Shown here: piece after piece, positions 35,686-43,217 of the stretch
Position numbering within the stretch: position 1 is the first letter of the stretch
Layout: each line of letters begins with the position of its first letter
From: Fimbriimonadales bacterium
GTDB taxonomy: Bacteria; Armatimonadota; Fimbriimonadia; Fimbriimonadales; ATM1
NCBI GenBank assembly: GCA_035559795.1
Contig: DATMAR010000003.1
Coordinates: 661,255-725,254 of the forward strand
Direction: 5' to 3'
DNA length: 64,000 nucleotides
Translations under genes and position numbers: made by a program
Notes under the pieces: model-generated
Told to the model about the DNA's origin: nothing
The model's database searches: none
Seen by the model: the letters and a program-made list of their open reading frames with translations, nothing else

Positions 35686-36843
35686 ATGAAGAATTTTTCG
35701 GTTTTTGTCTCGTTCAATCTTGTCCTCATCGCCGGCGTCTTCTCGACCGCCATCGCATCTCGGGGCAGCGATGCTTATTTCAGCGGTGTATATTTCATCG
35801 AAGGCGCCGGCTTCTTTCCTCTCGAAAAAAACGGGGAAATCGTTTACGTAAAAGAAGGAAATTTTGGATGCAAGGGACTCGCCGTGGTGCACGAGAGCGG
35901 GTTAAGGCTTTATCCACCTATAAAAGTTCCGACAGGAGCGAGCGCAATTTCAATCGCTGCGAACGGCGATGTGATGGCGCACGTGGGAAATCAAGAGAGG
36001 AAAATCGGAAAGATTCTTCTTGCAGTTTTCCCCGATACCTGCGTGATGATAGAAGAGGGGGGGATATGGAAAAGCAATGCAAAACCTAAATATGAAATTC
36101 CCGGAGTAAACGGATGCGGGAAAATCCTCAAACGAAATACGCAAGTTCGAAATAACAAGACTATTTCGATTCGCGTGAAATCGCTTTCCGAAATCTCCGG
36201 GAAAACGATTTCGCTCGGGGAGGTTGCACTCGTCGAAGGGCATAAAAGTCTCGTGGATAAAATCAATGCAGTCTCTTTGGGTGCCTCTCCCGATATCGGA
36301 AATGAACGCCTCATCACAAGGATTACGATACAGAATGCATTGCAATCCGCAAAGATTCCCCTTGAAAGCGTGGAGATCATCGTCCCTTCACGGGCAATCG
36401 TGCGAAGATGCGCGCGAATGGTCAGCGGAGAAGAAATCGAACAATTCGCTCGAGAGTGGATACAAGCGAATTTTCCGACTCTGCAGAACCTCGAATTAGT
36501 TCAAAAACCTTCTGCGCGAAAAGTTGCGGATGGAGACTTGCGCTTCCGAGTGAGTTATCACAAAGAAACAGAGAGGTCGCTCGTTCTTTCCGTCGAAGCG
36601 AGCCTCGATGGTGAAAAACAATTCGTTCAGCAACTCGTTTTCAACAAGCCAAATCAAAAACCGGACATAAAGCCAGGTGCGATTGTGAATATAGTTCTTC
36701 AATCGAATGGCATAACCGTTGAAACTACAGGGAAAGTGAAATCCGTGAGTGAGAATGGGCAAGTGACCGTTACAATCGAACCGACAAAAGCAATCGTAAC
36801 CGGGACATTGCGTCCCGATGGTGTCGTGGAGGTGAAGTTATGA
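35686..36843 (+). CDS. flgA: FlgA with an N-terminal FlgG-like domain
   Basis: A protein of about 385 residues, longer than usual FlgA (about 220-240). After a signal peptide (MKNFSVFVSFNLVLIAGVFSTAIAS), residues ~30-150 parallel the FlgG central domain: GAGFF versus GKGFF, YVKEGNF versus YTRDGSF, VPTGASAISIAANGDV versus IPPDAQSVTIAPNGTV, and PGVNGCG versus PGLNGSG. The C-terminal ~220 residues are FlgA/SAF-like, with IVPSRAIVRRCARMVSGEEI and a C-terminal VNIVLQSNGITVETTGKV. FlgA is the P-ring chaperone in the periplasm. The ATG at 35686 follows a GTG three bases earlier and a G-rich Shine-Dalgarno. Confidence 0.85.
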   Translation: MKNFSVFVSFNLVLIAGVFSTAIASRGSDAYFSGVYFIEGAGFFPLEKNGEIVYVKEGNFGCKGLAVVHESGLRLYPPIKVPTGASAISIAANGDVMAHVGNQERKIGKILLAVFPDTCVMIEEGGIWKSNAKPKYEIPGVNGCGKILKRNTQVRNNKTISIRVKSLSEISGKTISLGEVALVEGHKSLVDKINAVSLGASPDIGNERLITRITIQNALQSAKIPLESVEIIVPSRAIVRRCARMVSGEEIEQFAREWIQANFPTLQNLELVQKPSARKVADGDLRFRVSYHKETERSLVLSVEASLDGEKQFVQQLVFNKPNQKPDIKPGAIVNIVLQSNGITVETTGKVKSVSENGQVTVTIEPTKAIVTGTLRPDGVVEVKL

Positions 36844-36875
36844 AAAGACTTATAACTATGAAAAGACTTATAACT
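36840..36875 (+). repeat. 18-bp tandem duplication at the flgH start
   Basis: ATGAAAAGACTTATAACT occurs twice head-to-tail (36840-36857 and 36858-36875), so FlgH begins MKRLITMKRLIT. The first ATG overlaps the flgA stop (ATGA) and has GGAGGTG upstream at good spacing, so it is the likely start. Confidence 0.95.
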
Positions 36876-37442
36876 TTGTTCGTTTGTTGCATTTCTGTTT
36901 CTGGATTTTCCCAAATTTTTAATCCTGGCTCTCTTTGGGATGACAGTGTAGGAAATCCTTATGCGGATAGGAAAGCAACGCGCGTAGGAGACATTCTTAC
37001 CGTCATCATCTCGGAAACGAGCAGTGCGAGTTCTTCGGCGCAAACGAGAACTTCGAAAAGCGATTCGACGAGAATAGACGCCGGCATCGGGCCGATTCTT
37101 CGCGCCCTTATCCCTCATTGGGAAAGCGGGACGGAATTCGAAAGCGAAGGACAAGGAGTTACTCAACGTTCGGGGAGATTGCTCGCGAGGCTTACGGTTG
37201 TCGTGAAAGCGATCTTGCCGAACGGAAACATGGTCATCGAAGGTTCGCGTTTCGTGCAAGTGAACAAAGAAACGATGCGCTTGGTAATAAGCGGCATCGT
37301 TCGTCCTTACGATATCCGTACGGACAATACGATTTTGAGCGAGTTTATCGCTGAGGCTTCGATTCGTTACGAAGGAAAAGGTACCGTCGGAGACCGTCAG
37401 CGAAAAGGCTTGATCAATCAGTTATTGGATTGGCTGTTCTAA
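36840..37442 (+). CDS. flgH: Flagellar L-ring protein FlgH
   Basis: A 200-residue protein of the outer-membrane L-ring. It matches FlgH in SLWDDSVGNPYADRKATRVGDILTVIISE, AKLTVVVK-type LLARLTVVVKAILPNGNMVIEGSR, and VSGIVRPYDI followed by NTILSEFIAEASIRYEGKGTV near the C-terminus. FlgH is normally a lipoprotein; here the N-terminal hydrophobic segment has two cysteines (LFVCCISV) but no good lipobox, so lipidation is doubtful. The signal segment is preceded by a duplicated MKRLIT. Confidence 0.92.
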   Translation: MKRLITMKRLITLFVCCISVSGFSQIFNPGSLWDDSVGNPYADRKATRVGDILTVIISETSSASSSAQTRTSKSDSTRIDAGIGPILRALIPHWESGTEFESEGQGVTQRSGRLLARLTVVVKAILPNGNMVIEGSRFVQVNKETMRLVISGIVRPYDIRTDNTILSEFIAEASIRYEGKGTVGDRQRKGLINQLLDWLF

Positions 37443-37454
37443 AAAGGGGGGGAT

Positions 37455-38645
37455 ATGAGATTGCTGACAAGTTTCACGATTCTTGCGAGTATTTCTCTCG
37501 CGTATGCAGAGGGGGGTCTGCTTGGTGATTCGGAGCAAGGAAACGTTGTTTCCCAAACTCCGAAAAAAGAAGCGGGGATGCAAAAAGGAGAAAACCTCGG
37601 TGCGCTAAAGGTACGAATCAAAGACCTCACTCGTGTGCGAGGTGTACGCAGCAACCAGATTAGCAACATCGGAGTCGTGGTGGGGCTCGAAGGTACGGGA
37701 GACACGAGGAATTCTCCCTTTGCACAATTGGCGATAACGAATCTGATGCGCGATTTCGGAATCACCATAGATTCACGTCAACTGAATCTGAAAAACGTCG
37801 CTATCGTAATGGTGACTGCTGAACTGCCTCCTTTCGTGAGACCGGGCAATCGCATAGACGTTACGGTGAGCTCCATTGGAGATGCGAAAAGTTTGAAGGG
37901 AGGATATCTATTGCAAACCCCCTTATACTCTGCTCGAAAGGATGTCGCTTATGCAGTCGCTATGGGACCTGTGAGCATTGGCGGATTTAATTTCGCGCAG
38001 GGCGGAACGGAACGACAAAAAAATCACACGACGGTAGGATTGATAACAGGGGGGGCACTCGTCGAACGTCCCGTCGAAACCCAATACGAATTCAATGGCA
38101 GTTTGTTTTTGGAACTTATCGAACCGGATTTCACCACAGCGAACCGAATTGCGGAAGCCATCAATTCCTCGTATAAAGATTTGTCGGCGGTGGCTTGGGA
38201 TGCAGGGGGGGTGGAAGTCCGTGGTGCTCAGTCTACGATTCTCGACCCGGTAGAGGTGCTCAGTCGTGTGGAATCCCTCATGGTGGTTCCCGATGCCATC
38301 GCTACGATAGTAATCAATGAAAGAACTGGGACGATTGTCGTAGGGGGGGATGTCAAAATCGGCTCTGCGATGATTGCTCACGGTGGATTAACCGTAAAAA
38401 TCAATCAGTATAACGAAATCGTTCAACCGCTTCCCTTCAGTAGAGGAACGACGGAGACGCAAACGAACACGGATGTGCAAGTGAAAGAAGACATCGTTCG
38501 CATCGGAGTCGTGAAATCCAATGCGACTTTAGACGATTTAGCGAAAATCTTTCGCGCTTTGAGAGTTACGCCGCGCGACATGATTGCGATTATCGAAGCG
38601 CTGCGGGCTCAAGGTGCAATCAAAGCGGTGGTGAAAGTGCAATGA
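37455..38645 (+). CDS. flgI: Flagellar P-ring protein FlgI
   Basis: A 396-residue periplasmic P-ring subunit with a Sec signal peptide (MRLLTSFTILASISLAYA). Family segments are RIKDLTRVRGVRSNQISNIGVVVGLEGTGD, MVTAELPPFVRPGNRIDVTVSSIGDAKSLKGGYLLQTPL, and VVPDAIATIVINERTGTIVVGGDVKIGSAMIAHGGL. An N-terminal ~30-residue stretch after the signal is longer than in enterobacterial FlgI. The gene overlaps flgJ by ATGA. Confidence 0.96.
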   Translation: MRLLTSFTILASISLAYAEGGLLGDSEQGNVVSQTPKKEAGMQKGENLGALKVRIKDLTRVRGVRSNQISNIGVVVGLEGTGDTRNSPFAQLAITNLMRDFGITIDSRQLNLKNVAIVMVTAELPPFVRPGNRIDVTVSSIGDAKSLKGGYLLQTPLYSARKDVAYAVAMGPVSIGGFNFAQGGTERQKNHTTVGLITGGALVERPVETQYEFNGSLFLELIEPDFTTANRIAEAINSSYKDLSAVAWDAGGVEVRGAQSTILDPVEVLSRVESLMVVPDAIATIVINERTGTIVVGGDVKIGSAMIAHGGLTVKINQYNEIVQPLPFSRGTTETQTNTDVQVKEDIVRIGVVKSNATLDDLAKIFRALRVTPRDMIAIIEALRAQGAIKAVVKVQ

Positions 38646-39061
38646 ACGGTATTCAGTTTTCTTCCCGCAATGCAGTTGCGACCCATCCCGCTCTTACAGC
38701 AGAGCAAAAAGAATTGGCGCGTTTGAAAAAGGCATGCTGCGAGTTCGAAGCTCTTTTAGTGAAGCAACTCTTTGCAGAGATGCGCAAGAGTGCGACAGAA
38801 GGATGGATGGGGGGGAATTTCCAAGCGAAATTCTACGAAGACTTTCTCGATGATGCGATTGCAAAACAAATAACGACGGGAAAGGGAATCGGAATAAGCG
38901 AGATGTTGTATTCGCAAATGAAGGAGGTCGTATTGAGTCGTTTCTCAAACCGAGCAGAGAGTCAAGACGGAAAAATTCGCGAGTCGTCTAGCGCTCCCCA
39001 AAAAAACAATGGCGGGAGAAGTCCCGCTGAAAAAATTCTTCTCAAGGAGAAAACTTCGTGA
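38642..39061 (+). CDS. flgJ: Rod-binding protein FlgJ (N-terminal domain only)
   Basis: A 139-residue protein with the FlgJ rod-binding domain (ARLKKACCEFEALLVKQLFAEMRKSA, then FYEDFLDDAIAKQITTGKGIGISEML). It lacks the muramidase domain of enterobacterial FlgJ, as is common outside gamma-proteobacteria, so peptidoglycan clearance must come from another enzyme. The C-terminal ~40 residues are Lys/Ser-rich. Both ends overlap neighbours (ATGA with flgI, GTGA with flgN). Confidence 0.88.
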   Translation: MNGIQFSSRNAVATHPALTAEQKELARLKKACCEFEALLVKQLFAEMRKSATEGWMGGNFQAKFYEDFLDDAIAKQITTGKGIGISEMLYSQMKEVVLSRFSNRAESQDGKIRESSSAPQKNNGGRSPAEKILLKEKTS

Positions 39062-39528
39062 AAACGAAAGAATTGCAAACGATTTGGTGGGAATACCTTT
39101 CTACAGCAGAACGCTTGCTTCGTTCTTTGCACGAACAAACCGCGGCGATTATGTTGCGAGATGTGGAACGTATCGAGCGTTTGCAACCCGAATTGGAGTC
39201 GCTTTTGGAACAACTCGTGCAAGTGGATGAGAAAGCAGTCGCTTGCGCGCGCAAACTCACCAGTGAATTGAATGTTCCGAATAATTTCAAATCGTTGGTG
39301 GAAGCTCTGGACGAGGGGGAGGCGAAATCGGTTCACGCCTTGGCAAACAGAGTGAAGGCGAGTGCGCAAACAGTTCAATCCGTTATCGAAAAGAATCAAA
39401 ACTTGATCGAGAATGAACTCGCTTTCGTTGCTGGGTCTCTTCATCTTCTTGCGAAAATCGTCGAGAATAGAGAAGGGGATTACGGAATTCGCACGCACGC
39501 AGCAGTATTAATTGACCAAAGGACATAA
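39058..39528 (+). CDS. flgN: FlgN-type flagellar export chaperone
   Basis: A 156-residue, almost entirely helical protein (LQTIWWEYLSTAERLLRSLHEQTAAIML, then VERIERLQPELESLLEQLVQVDEKA). Its position directly before flgK-flgL, its length and its heptad pattern fit FlgN, the chaperone for FlgK and FlgL. Sequence similarity alone is weak, so context carries part of the call. The start is a GTG overlapping the flgJ stop. Confidence 0.75.
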   Translation: MKTKELQTIWWEYLSTAERLLRSLHEQTAAIMLRDVERIERLQPELESLLEQLVQVDEKAVACARKLTSELNVPNNFKSLVEALDEGEAKSVHALANRVKASAQTVQSVIEKNQNLIENELAFVAGSLHLLAKIVENREGDYGIRTHAAVLIDQRT

Positions 39529-39531
39529 ATC

Positions 39532-40899
39532 ATGCCCTCTGCATTTTCCGGTATCGAGATTGCTTCGAACGCACTTCGAGCTTTCGAATTTGCGCTAAAC
39601 ATCACCGGGCATAACCTTTCGAATATCGAAACATCGGGTTATTCCAGACAGCGCGTGGAGTTTGGGCAAACCCCCCCGCTTACGTATTTCGCACTGAACC
39701 CCGTAACGATGGGAACGGGTGTCGGGATAGCGAGCGTCAATCGGATTCGTAATCTCTTTCTCGATGGCAAGTTTTGGCAAGCGAGTTATGAACAATCCCG
39801 AATGATGCAGTTGCTAACGACTTTAGAACAGATAGAAATGATATTCGAAGAGCCCGGATCGAACGGAATTCATTCCCTTATGGTGGGAATGTTCGATGCG
39901 TGGAACGATTTGAGCCAAAATCCGGCGAGCGAGGCTTCTCGCATGAACCTCCGAATGCAGGCGAGTCTTTTTGTTCAAAAAGTGCGGGACATACACCGCG
40001 CTCTGCAATCCCAACGGCAGGGGCTCGTTCAAGAAACTCTGACCTCCATCGAACAAATCAATCGCATTGCCAAGGAAATCAGTGATCTCAACGCAGAAAT
40101 ACGCACGCAAATCGCGAACGACACGAAACCGAATGACCTTTTGGATAGGCGAGGAAAACTTCTCGACGAATTGAGTACGTGGGTGGATGTTCACACGCAA
40201 GAACTCGCAGATGGAACGATTACAGTTTACATCGGAGAGTACACCCTCGTCGGTCAAGGGGGGGAATATCCTCTTCCGAACGATTTCGATGCTGCGTCGA
40301 GTTCGTTGATTGATGGTAGCGACAACATCGAAATTCGCGGTGGAAAGTTGGGGGGGCTTCTAAACGGGATACGTGCCGTCGAAATCTACACGACACAACT
40401 CGATACGCTCGTAACGGAATTGCGGGATTATGTGAATGCCTTGCATACAACCGGTGTCAACCTTAACGGCACCACCGGTATTGCCTTTTTTCAAGGCGCT
40501 AACGGCGCTGTCGATTTCGATTTATCCGATGAGATTAAAACGGATGTTCGCAACATCGCAGCCGGAACGAGCGGCGCTCCCGGAGATGGAAGCCTTGCGC
40601 TTGCGATCTCTCGTTCGAGAGACACCGATTTGGCAGGATTAGGGAATCGTTCTGTTCTCGAATATCATCGAGATTTCGTTATGCAACTCGCTCAAGAGAC
40701 GAATACATATCGAACGAGTGTAACCACACAAGAATCCGCTCTGCGCCAAATCAAATCCCAGCGCCAATCCATTTCCGGGGTCAATATGGACGAGGAACTT
40801 GCGCAAATGATGCGTTTCCAAAGGTCCTATCAGGCTGCTGCGAGGGTTCTCACCGTTTTTGACCAAGTAACCGAAGAATTAATCAATGTCCTTCACTAA
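39532..40899 (+). CDS. flgK: Flagellar hook-associated protein FlgK
   Basis: A 455-residue HAP1 that joins hook and filament. N-terminal SNALRAFEFALNITGHNLSNIETSGYSRQRVEF is the canonical axial helix. The middle shows MFDAWNDLSQNPASEASRMNLRMQASLFVQKV and LNAEIRTQIANDTKPNDLLDRRGKLLDELS. The C-terminal helix is SGVNMDEELAQMMRFQRSYQAAARVLTVFDQVTEELI. It is somewhat shorter than the E. coli protein, with a reduced surface-exposed region. Confidence 0.95.
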   Translation: MPSAFSGIEIASNALRAFEFALNITGHNLSNIETSGYSRQRVEFGQTPPLTYFALNPVTMGTGVGIASVNRIRNLFLDGKFWQASYEQSRMMQLLTTLEQIEMIFEEPGSNGIHSLMVGMFDAWNDLSQNPASEASRMNLRMQASLFVQKVRDIHRALQSQRQGLVQETLTSIEQINRIAKEISDLNAEIRTQIANDTKPNDLLDRRGKLLDELSTWVDVHTQELADGTITVYIGEYTLVGQGGEYPLPNDFDAASSSLIDGSDNIEIRGGKLGGLLNGIRAVEIYTTQLDTLVTELRDYVNALHTTGVNLNGTTGIAFFQGANGAVDFDLSDEIKTDVRNIAAGTSGAPGDGSLALAISRSRDTDLAGLGNRSVLEYHRDFVMQLAQETNTYRTSVTTQESALRQIKSQRQSISGVNMDEELAQMMRFQRSYQAAARVLTVFDQVTEELINVLH

Positions 40900-40932
40900 T
40901 TCGGATGCCGATAATTATATGGGGAAACTTTC

Positions 40933-41823
40933 GTGAGGATTTCGTCTTCTCAGCGCTATGATGAAATGCGCTACTACCTGCAGGTAGCAGACGCAAGGTT
41001 ATTTCGCCTTCAGCAGCAGCTCGCTTCGGGGAAAAAAATCCAGCAGCCGAGTGACGATCCACTTAGCGCGGTCGGGCTCTTGACCTTTCAAGAGGCGCAA
41101 AAGTTATCGGAGCAGCATCTAAGCAATGCTCGAAATGCTTTGGGTAGGTTCGCCCTCATCGAGGATGCACTCGGGCAAATTGCTGGAGTCTTTCAAAAGG
41201 CACGAACCGTGGCACTGCAGGGGGCGAACGATGCGCTTGAAGAAGCCGGTCGTGATGCCCTCGTTCAAGAAATCCAGCACTTGCAAGAGTCTTTATTAGA
41301 GTCAGCGAATACGAGAGATGGAGAAGGGAGGTTTCTGTTTTCTGGCCTTCAGGTTAATACCGAGCCGTTCGTTTTGAACAGCAACCCTCCTCCAGCACTT
41401 TCCTATCAAGGTGACGATGGGCAAAATTACATTGAAGTTGGCTCGGATTTTTCCTTACCTGGCAACATGGTGATTGCTCAAGAAGTTGTAGGGGCTTATG
41501 AGGTTTTGGAAGAGTTGAAGACAAGCCTATCGAACGGAGAAACGGAAGTTATCAGCGAAGTTGTCCTTCCGAAAATAGACGACTCCTTAAGGCAATTCAA
41601 TGCTTTGCGAGGAACTGCTGGTCAATTGATGTCCCAATTCCAGACCGCGTCTGATATTTCACAGAGAAGGGTTGACCTATTTGCAGAGGAGTTGTCGAAG
41701 CGGGGAGATGCCGATTATGCGGAGACTGTGGTCGAATTTCAGACCGCTCAGTTGGCTTATCAGGCGGCACTTGCCGCTTTGAGTGCTGGGATGAGGGTTT
41801 CGTTGCTGGATTTCTTGCAATAA
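40933..41823 (+). CDS. flgL: Flagellar hook-associated protein FlgL
   Basis: A 296-residue flagellin-like HAP3. It starts with GTG, MRISSSQRYDEMRYYLQVADARLFRLQQQLASGKKIQQPSDDPLSA being the flagellin N-terminal signature. The central part has RDGEGRFLFSGLQVNTEPF, and the C-terminus has RRVDLFAEELSKRGDADYAETVVEFQTAQLAYQAAL. It completes the hook-filament junction with FlgK. The next gene, fliW, follows after 44 nt. Confidence 0.93.
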   Translation: MRISSSQRYDEMRYYLQVADARLFRLQQQLASGKKIQQPSDDPLSAVGLLTFQEAQKLSEQHLSNARNALGRFALIEDALGQIAGVFQKARTVALQGANDALEEAGRDALVQEIQHLQESLLESANTRDGEGRFLFSGLQVNTEPFVLNSNPPPALSYQGDDGQNYIEVGSDFSLPGNMVIAQEVVGAYEVLEELKTSLSNGETEVISEVVLPKIDDSLRQFNALRGTAGQLMSQFQTASDISQRRVDLFAEELSKRGDADYAETVVEFQTAQLAYQAALAALSAGMRVSLLDFLQ

Positions 41824-41867
41824 GTGAGATTCCGAAGCAATTTATGGAATGAAAATTTCAAAGGTCT

Positions 41868-42332
41868 ATGAAAATTCCAACGACGAGATTCGGTGAGATC
41901 AAGGTCGAAGAAAAGCAAATTATTGACATACCTGGAGGATTGGTCGGCTTTCCCCAATGTGAACGATTCGTCCTGCTCGAACACTTGAAAGAAAGCCCGT
42001 ATCGTTGGCTCCAGAGCGTAGACGAGCCTTCGGTGGCATTTTTAGTCATCAACCCTTCCTCAATTGTAAAAGACTATGCCATTCGGCTAAATCCCGAAGT
42101 TGCCGAGTCGCTTTATTTAAGCGAGGAGACCCTCAAAATGGTTTTAGCCATTGTTAGTGTCCCTCTTGGGAAGAGCAAGGAGGCGACGGTAAATTTGGTC
42201 GCTCCTATTGTTGTCAACTCGGAAAAACGATTAGGCAAGCAACTTATCTTAGAAGACACCGATTGGAGTATCCATCACAGAATCTATGGCACGAGCGAGG
42301 AAGTTCGTTCTGTTGAGGAGAAAGCCGCTTGA
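41868..42332 (+). CDS. fliW: Flagellar assembly factor FliW
   Basis: A 154-residue FliW, which binds CsrA and relieves its repression of flagellin translation. Matching segments are TRFGEIKVEEKQIIDIPGGLVGFPQCERFVLLEH, PYRWLQSVDEPSVAFLVINP, LAIVSVPLGKSKEATVNLVAPIVVNSEKRLGKQLIL. The flgL-fliW-csrA order is the same as in Bacillus and epsilon-proteobacteria, where the FliW-CsrA partner switch sets flagellin output. No flagellin gene is in the window. Confidence 0.94.
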   Translation: MKIPTTRFGEIKVEEKQIIDIPGGLVGFPQCERFVLLEHLKESPYRWLQSVDEPSVAFLVINPSSIVKDYAIRLNPEVAESLYLSEETLKMVLAIVSVPLGKSKEATVNLVAPIVVNSEKRLGKQLILEDTDWSIHHRIYGTSEEVRSVEEKAA

Positions 42333-42397
42333 GTGAGAGTGCAATAATGGAGTTTGCAAGACTTTAACTAGGCATAATGCCAGGGAGGGCTCGCCAT

Positions 42398-42652
42398 ATG
42401 CTCGTTCTTACACGAAAAGTACATCAAAGTATTATGATTGGAGACGATATCGAGGTAATCGTGCTCGATATCCGCGGTGAACAGGTTCGTATAGGTATTC
42501 GCGCGCCGAAATCAGTTCCCGTTCATCGTCAAGAGGTTTATGCACAAATCGTAGCGGAGAATTTAGAGGCCGCACGTACTCGACCTGAAGACGTCCCTCC
42601 TCCTCCCGAGGGCGAAAATTCTACGAATGAGCAAAAAAGAAATATTGTTTGA
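42398..42652 (+). CDS. csrA: Carbon storage regulator CsrA
   Basis: An 84-residue RNA-binding regulator recognising GGA in hairpin loops. The first ~60 residues match the family ([48 protein letters not shown]), including R44-type residues in VHRQEV. The Pro/Glu-rich C-terminal extension ([13 protein letters not shown]) resembles that of FliW-binding CsrA proteins. The ATG at 42398 has GGAGGG 8 nt upstream; an in-frame ATG at 42377 would lie before this site. Confidence 0.95.
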   Translation: MLVLTRKVHQSIMIGDDIEVIVLDIRGEQVRIGIRAPKSVPVHRQEVYAQIVAENLEAARTRPEDVPPPPEGENSTNEQKRNIV

Positions 42653-42678
42653 GTGAGATGTTTAGAATTTTAAAACGA

Positions 42679-42705
42679 ACGATCCCAGCTAAGTGCCAGG
42701 ATCGT
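42679..42705. terminator. Inverted repeat after csrA
   Basis: ACGATCC (42679-42685) and GGATCGT (42699-42705) form a 7-bp stem with a 13-nt loop, 27 nt past the csrA stop. There is no T-run, so it may be a weak terminator or an RNA 3'-end stabiliser. Confidence 0.35.
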
Positions 42706-42889
42706 GTTTGCGGAGGGTAGCGCACTTATATTAAGTTTGCGCGTAGGGTCCATAAACGTAATGCAAGCAGACTATTAGAGCACTATAGTTAGCCTTCTCT
42801 ACCGAGCAACGAATCGGCCCGTAGTTTCTCATTTCCACATGGCAGACGGGTTGAGAAGAGGATATGTTCCAGACAATTGCTGGGGAATT

Positions 42890-43090
42890 TTAGGCTTCGG
42901 GGTCAACTTCGACCCTCAATGCAGGCTCGGCACTGGAGTAATCCCAATTGTCACAGTCGAGGCGCTTACAGTAAAGCATCCTCTGTTTTCTGCCATCCGC
43001 TGTTTCCACCTCAGCATGATGCGCAAAGCGGCATTCCAAGCATAAATCCGGCTCTAAAAGCCGCACGATTTTGAGTTCCCTTTTTGCCAT
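42890..43090 (-). CDS. Small cysteine-rich (putative zinc-binding) protein
   Basis: A 66-residue protein from the ATG at 43088-43090 (MAKRELKIVRLLEPDLCLECRFAHHAEV). It has a C-x2-C pair near residue 17 and a C-x5-C type pair in MLYCKRLDCDNWD, separated by about 25 residues, so one zinc site of four Cys is plausible; HH in between could also contribute. I do not recognise a family. It is convergent with csrA and divergent from the ABC exporter, and is the only minus-strand gene within the 32-45 kb run. Confidence 0.65.
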   Translation of the reverse strand: MAKRELKIVRLLEPDLCLECRFAHHAEVETADGRKQRMLYCKRLDCDNWDYSSAEPALRVEVDPEA

Positions 43091-43217
43091 AGCCCACGCC
43101 CTTTGGACAAATGGCTTGTGCCGCAAAACGGGGGTTGCAACGCGCGTCATCTTGCGAGTTTTCGTGTGGTCTGGTGAGATTACGGAGTCAAAGCAAGTAC
43201 AATTTTATAAAAGAAGC

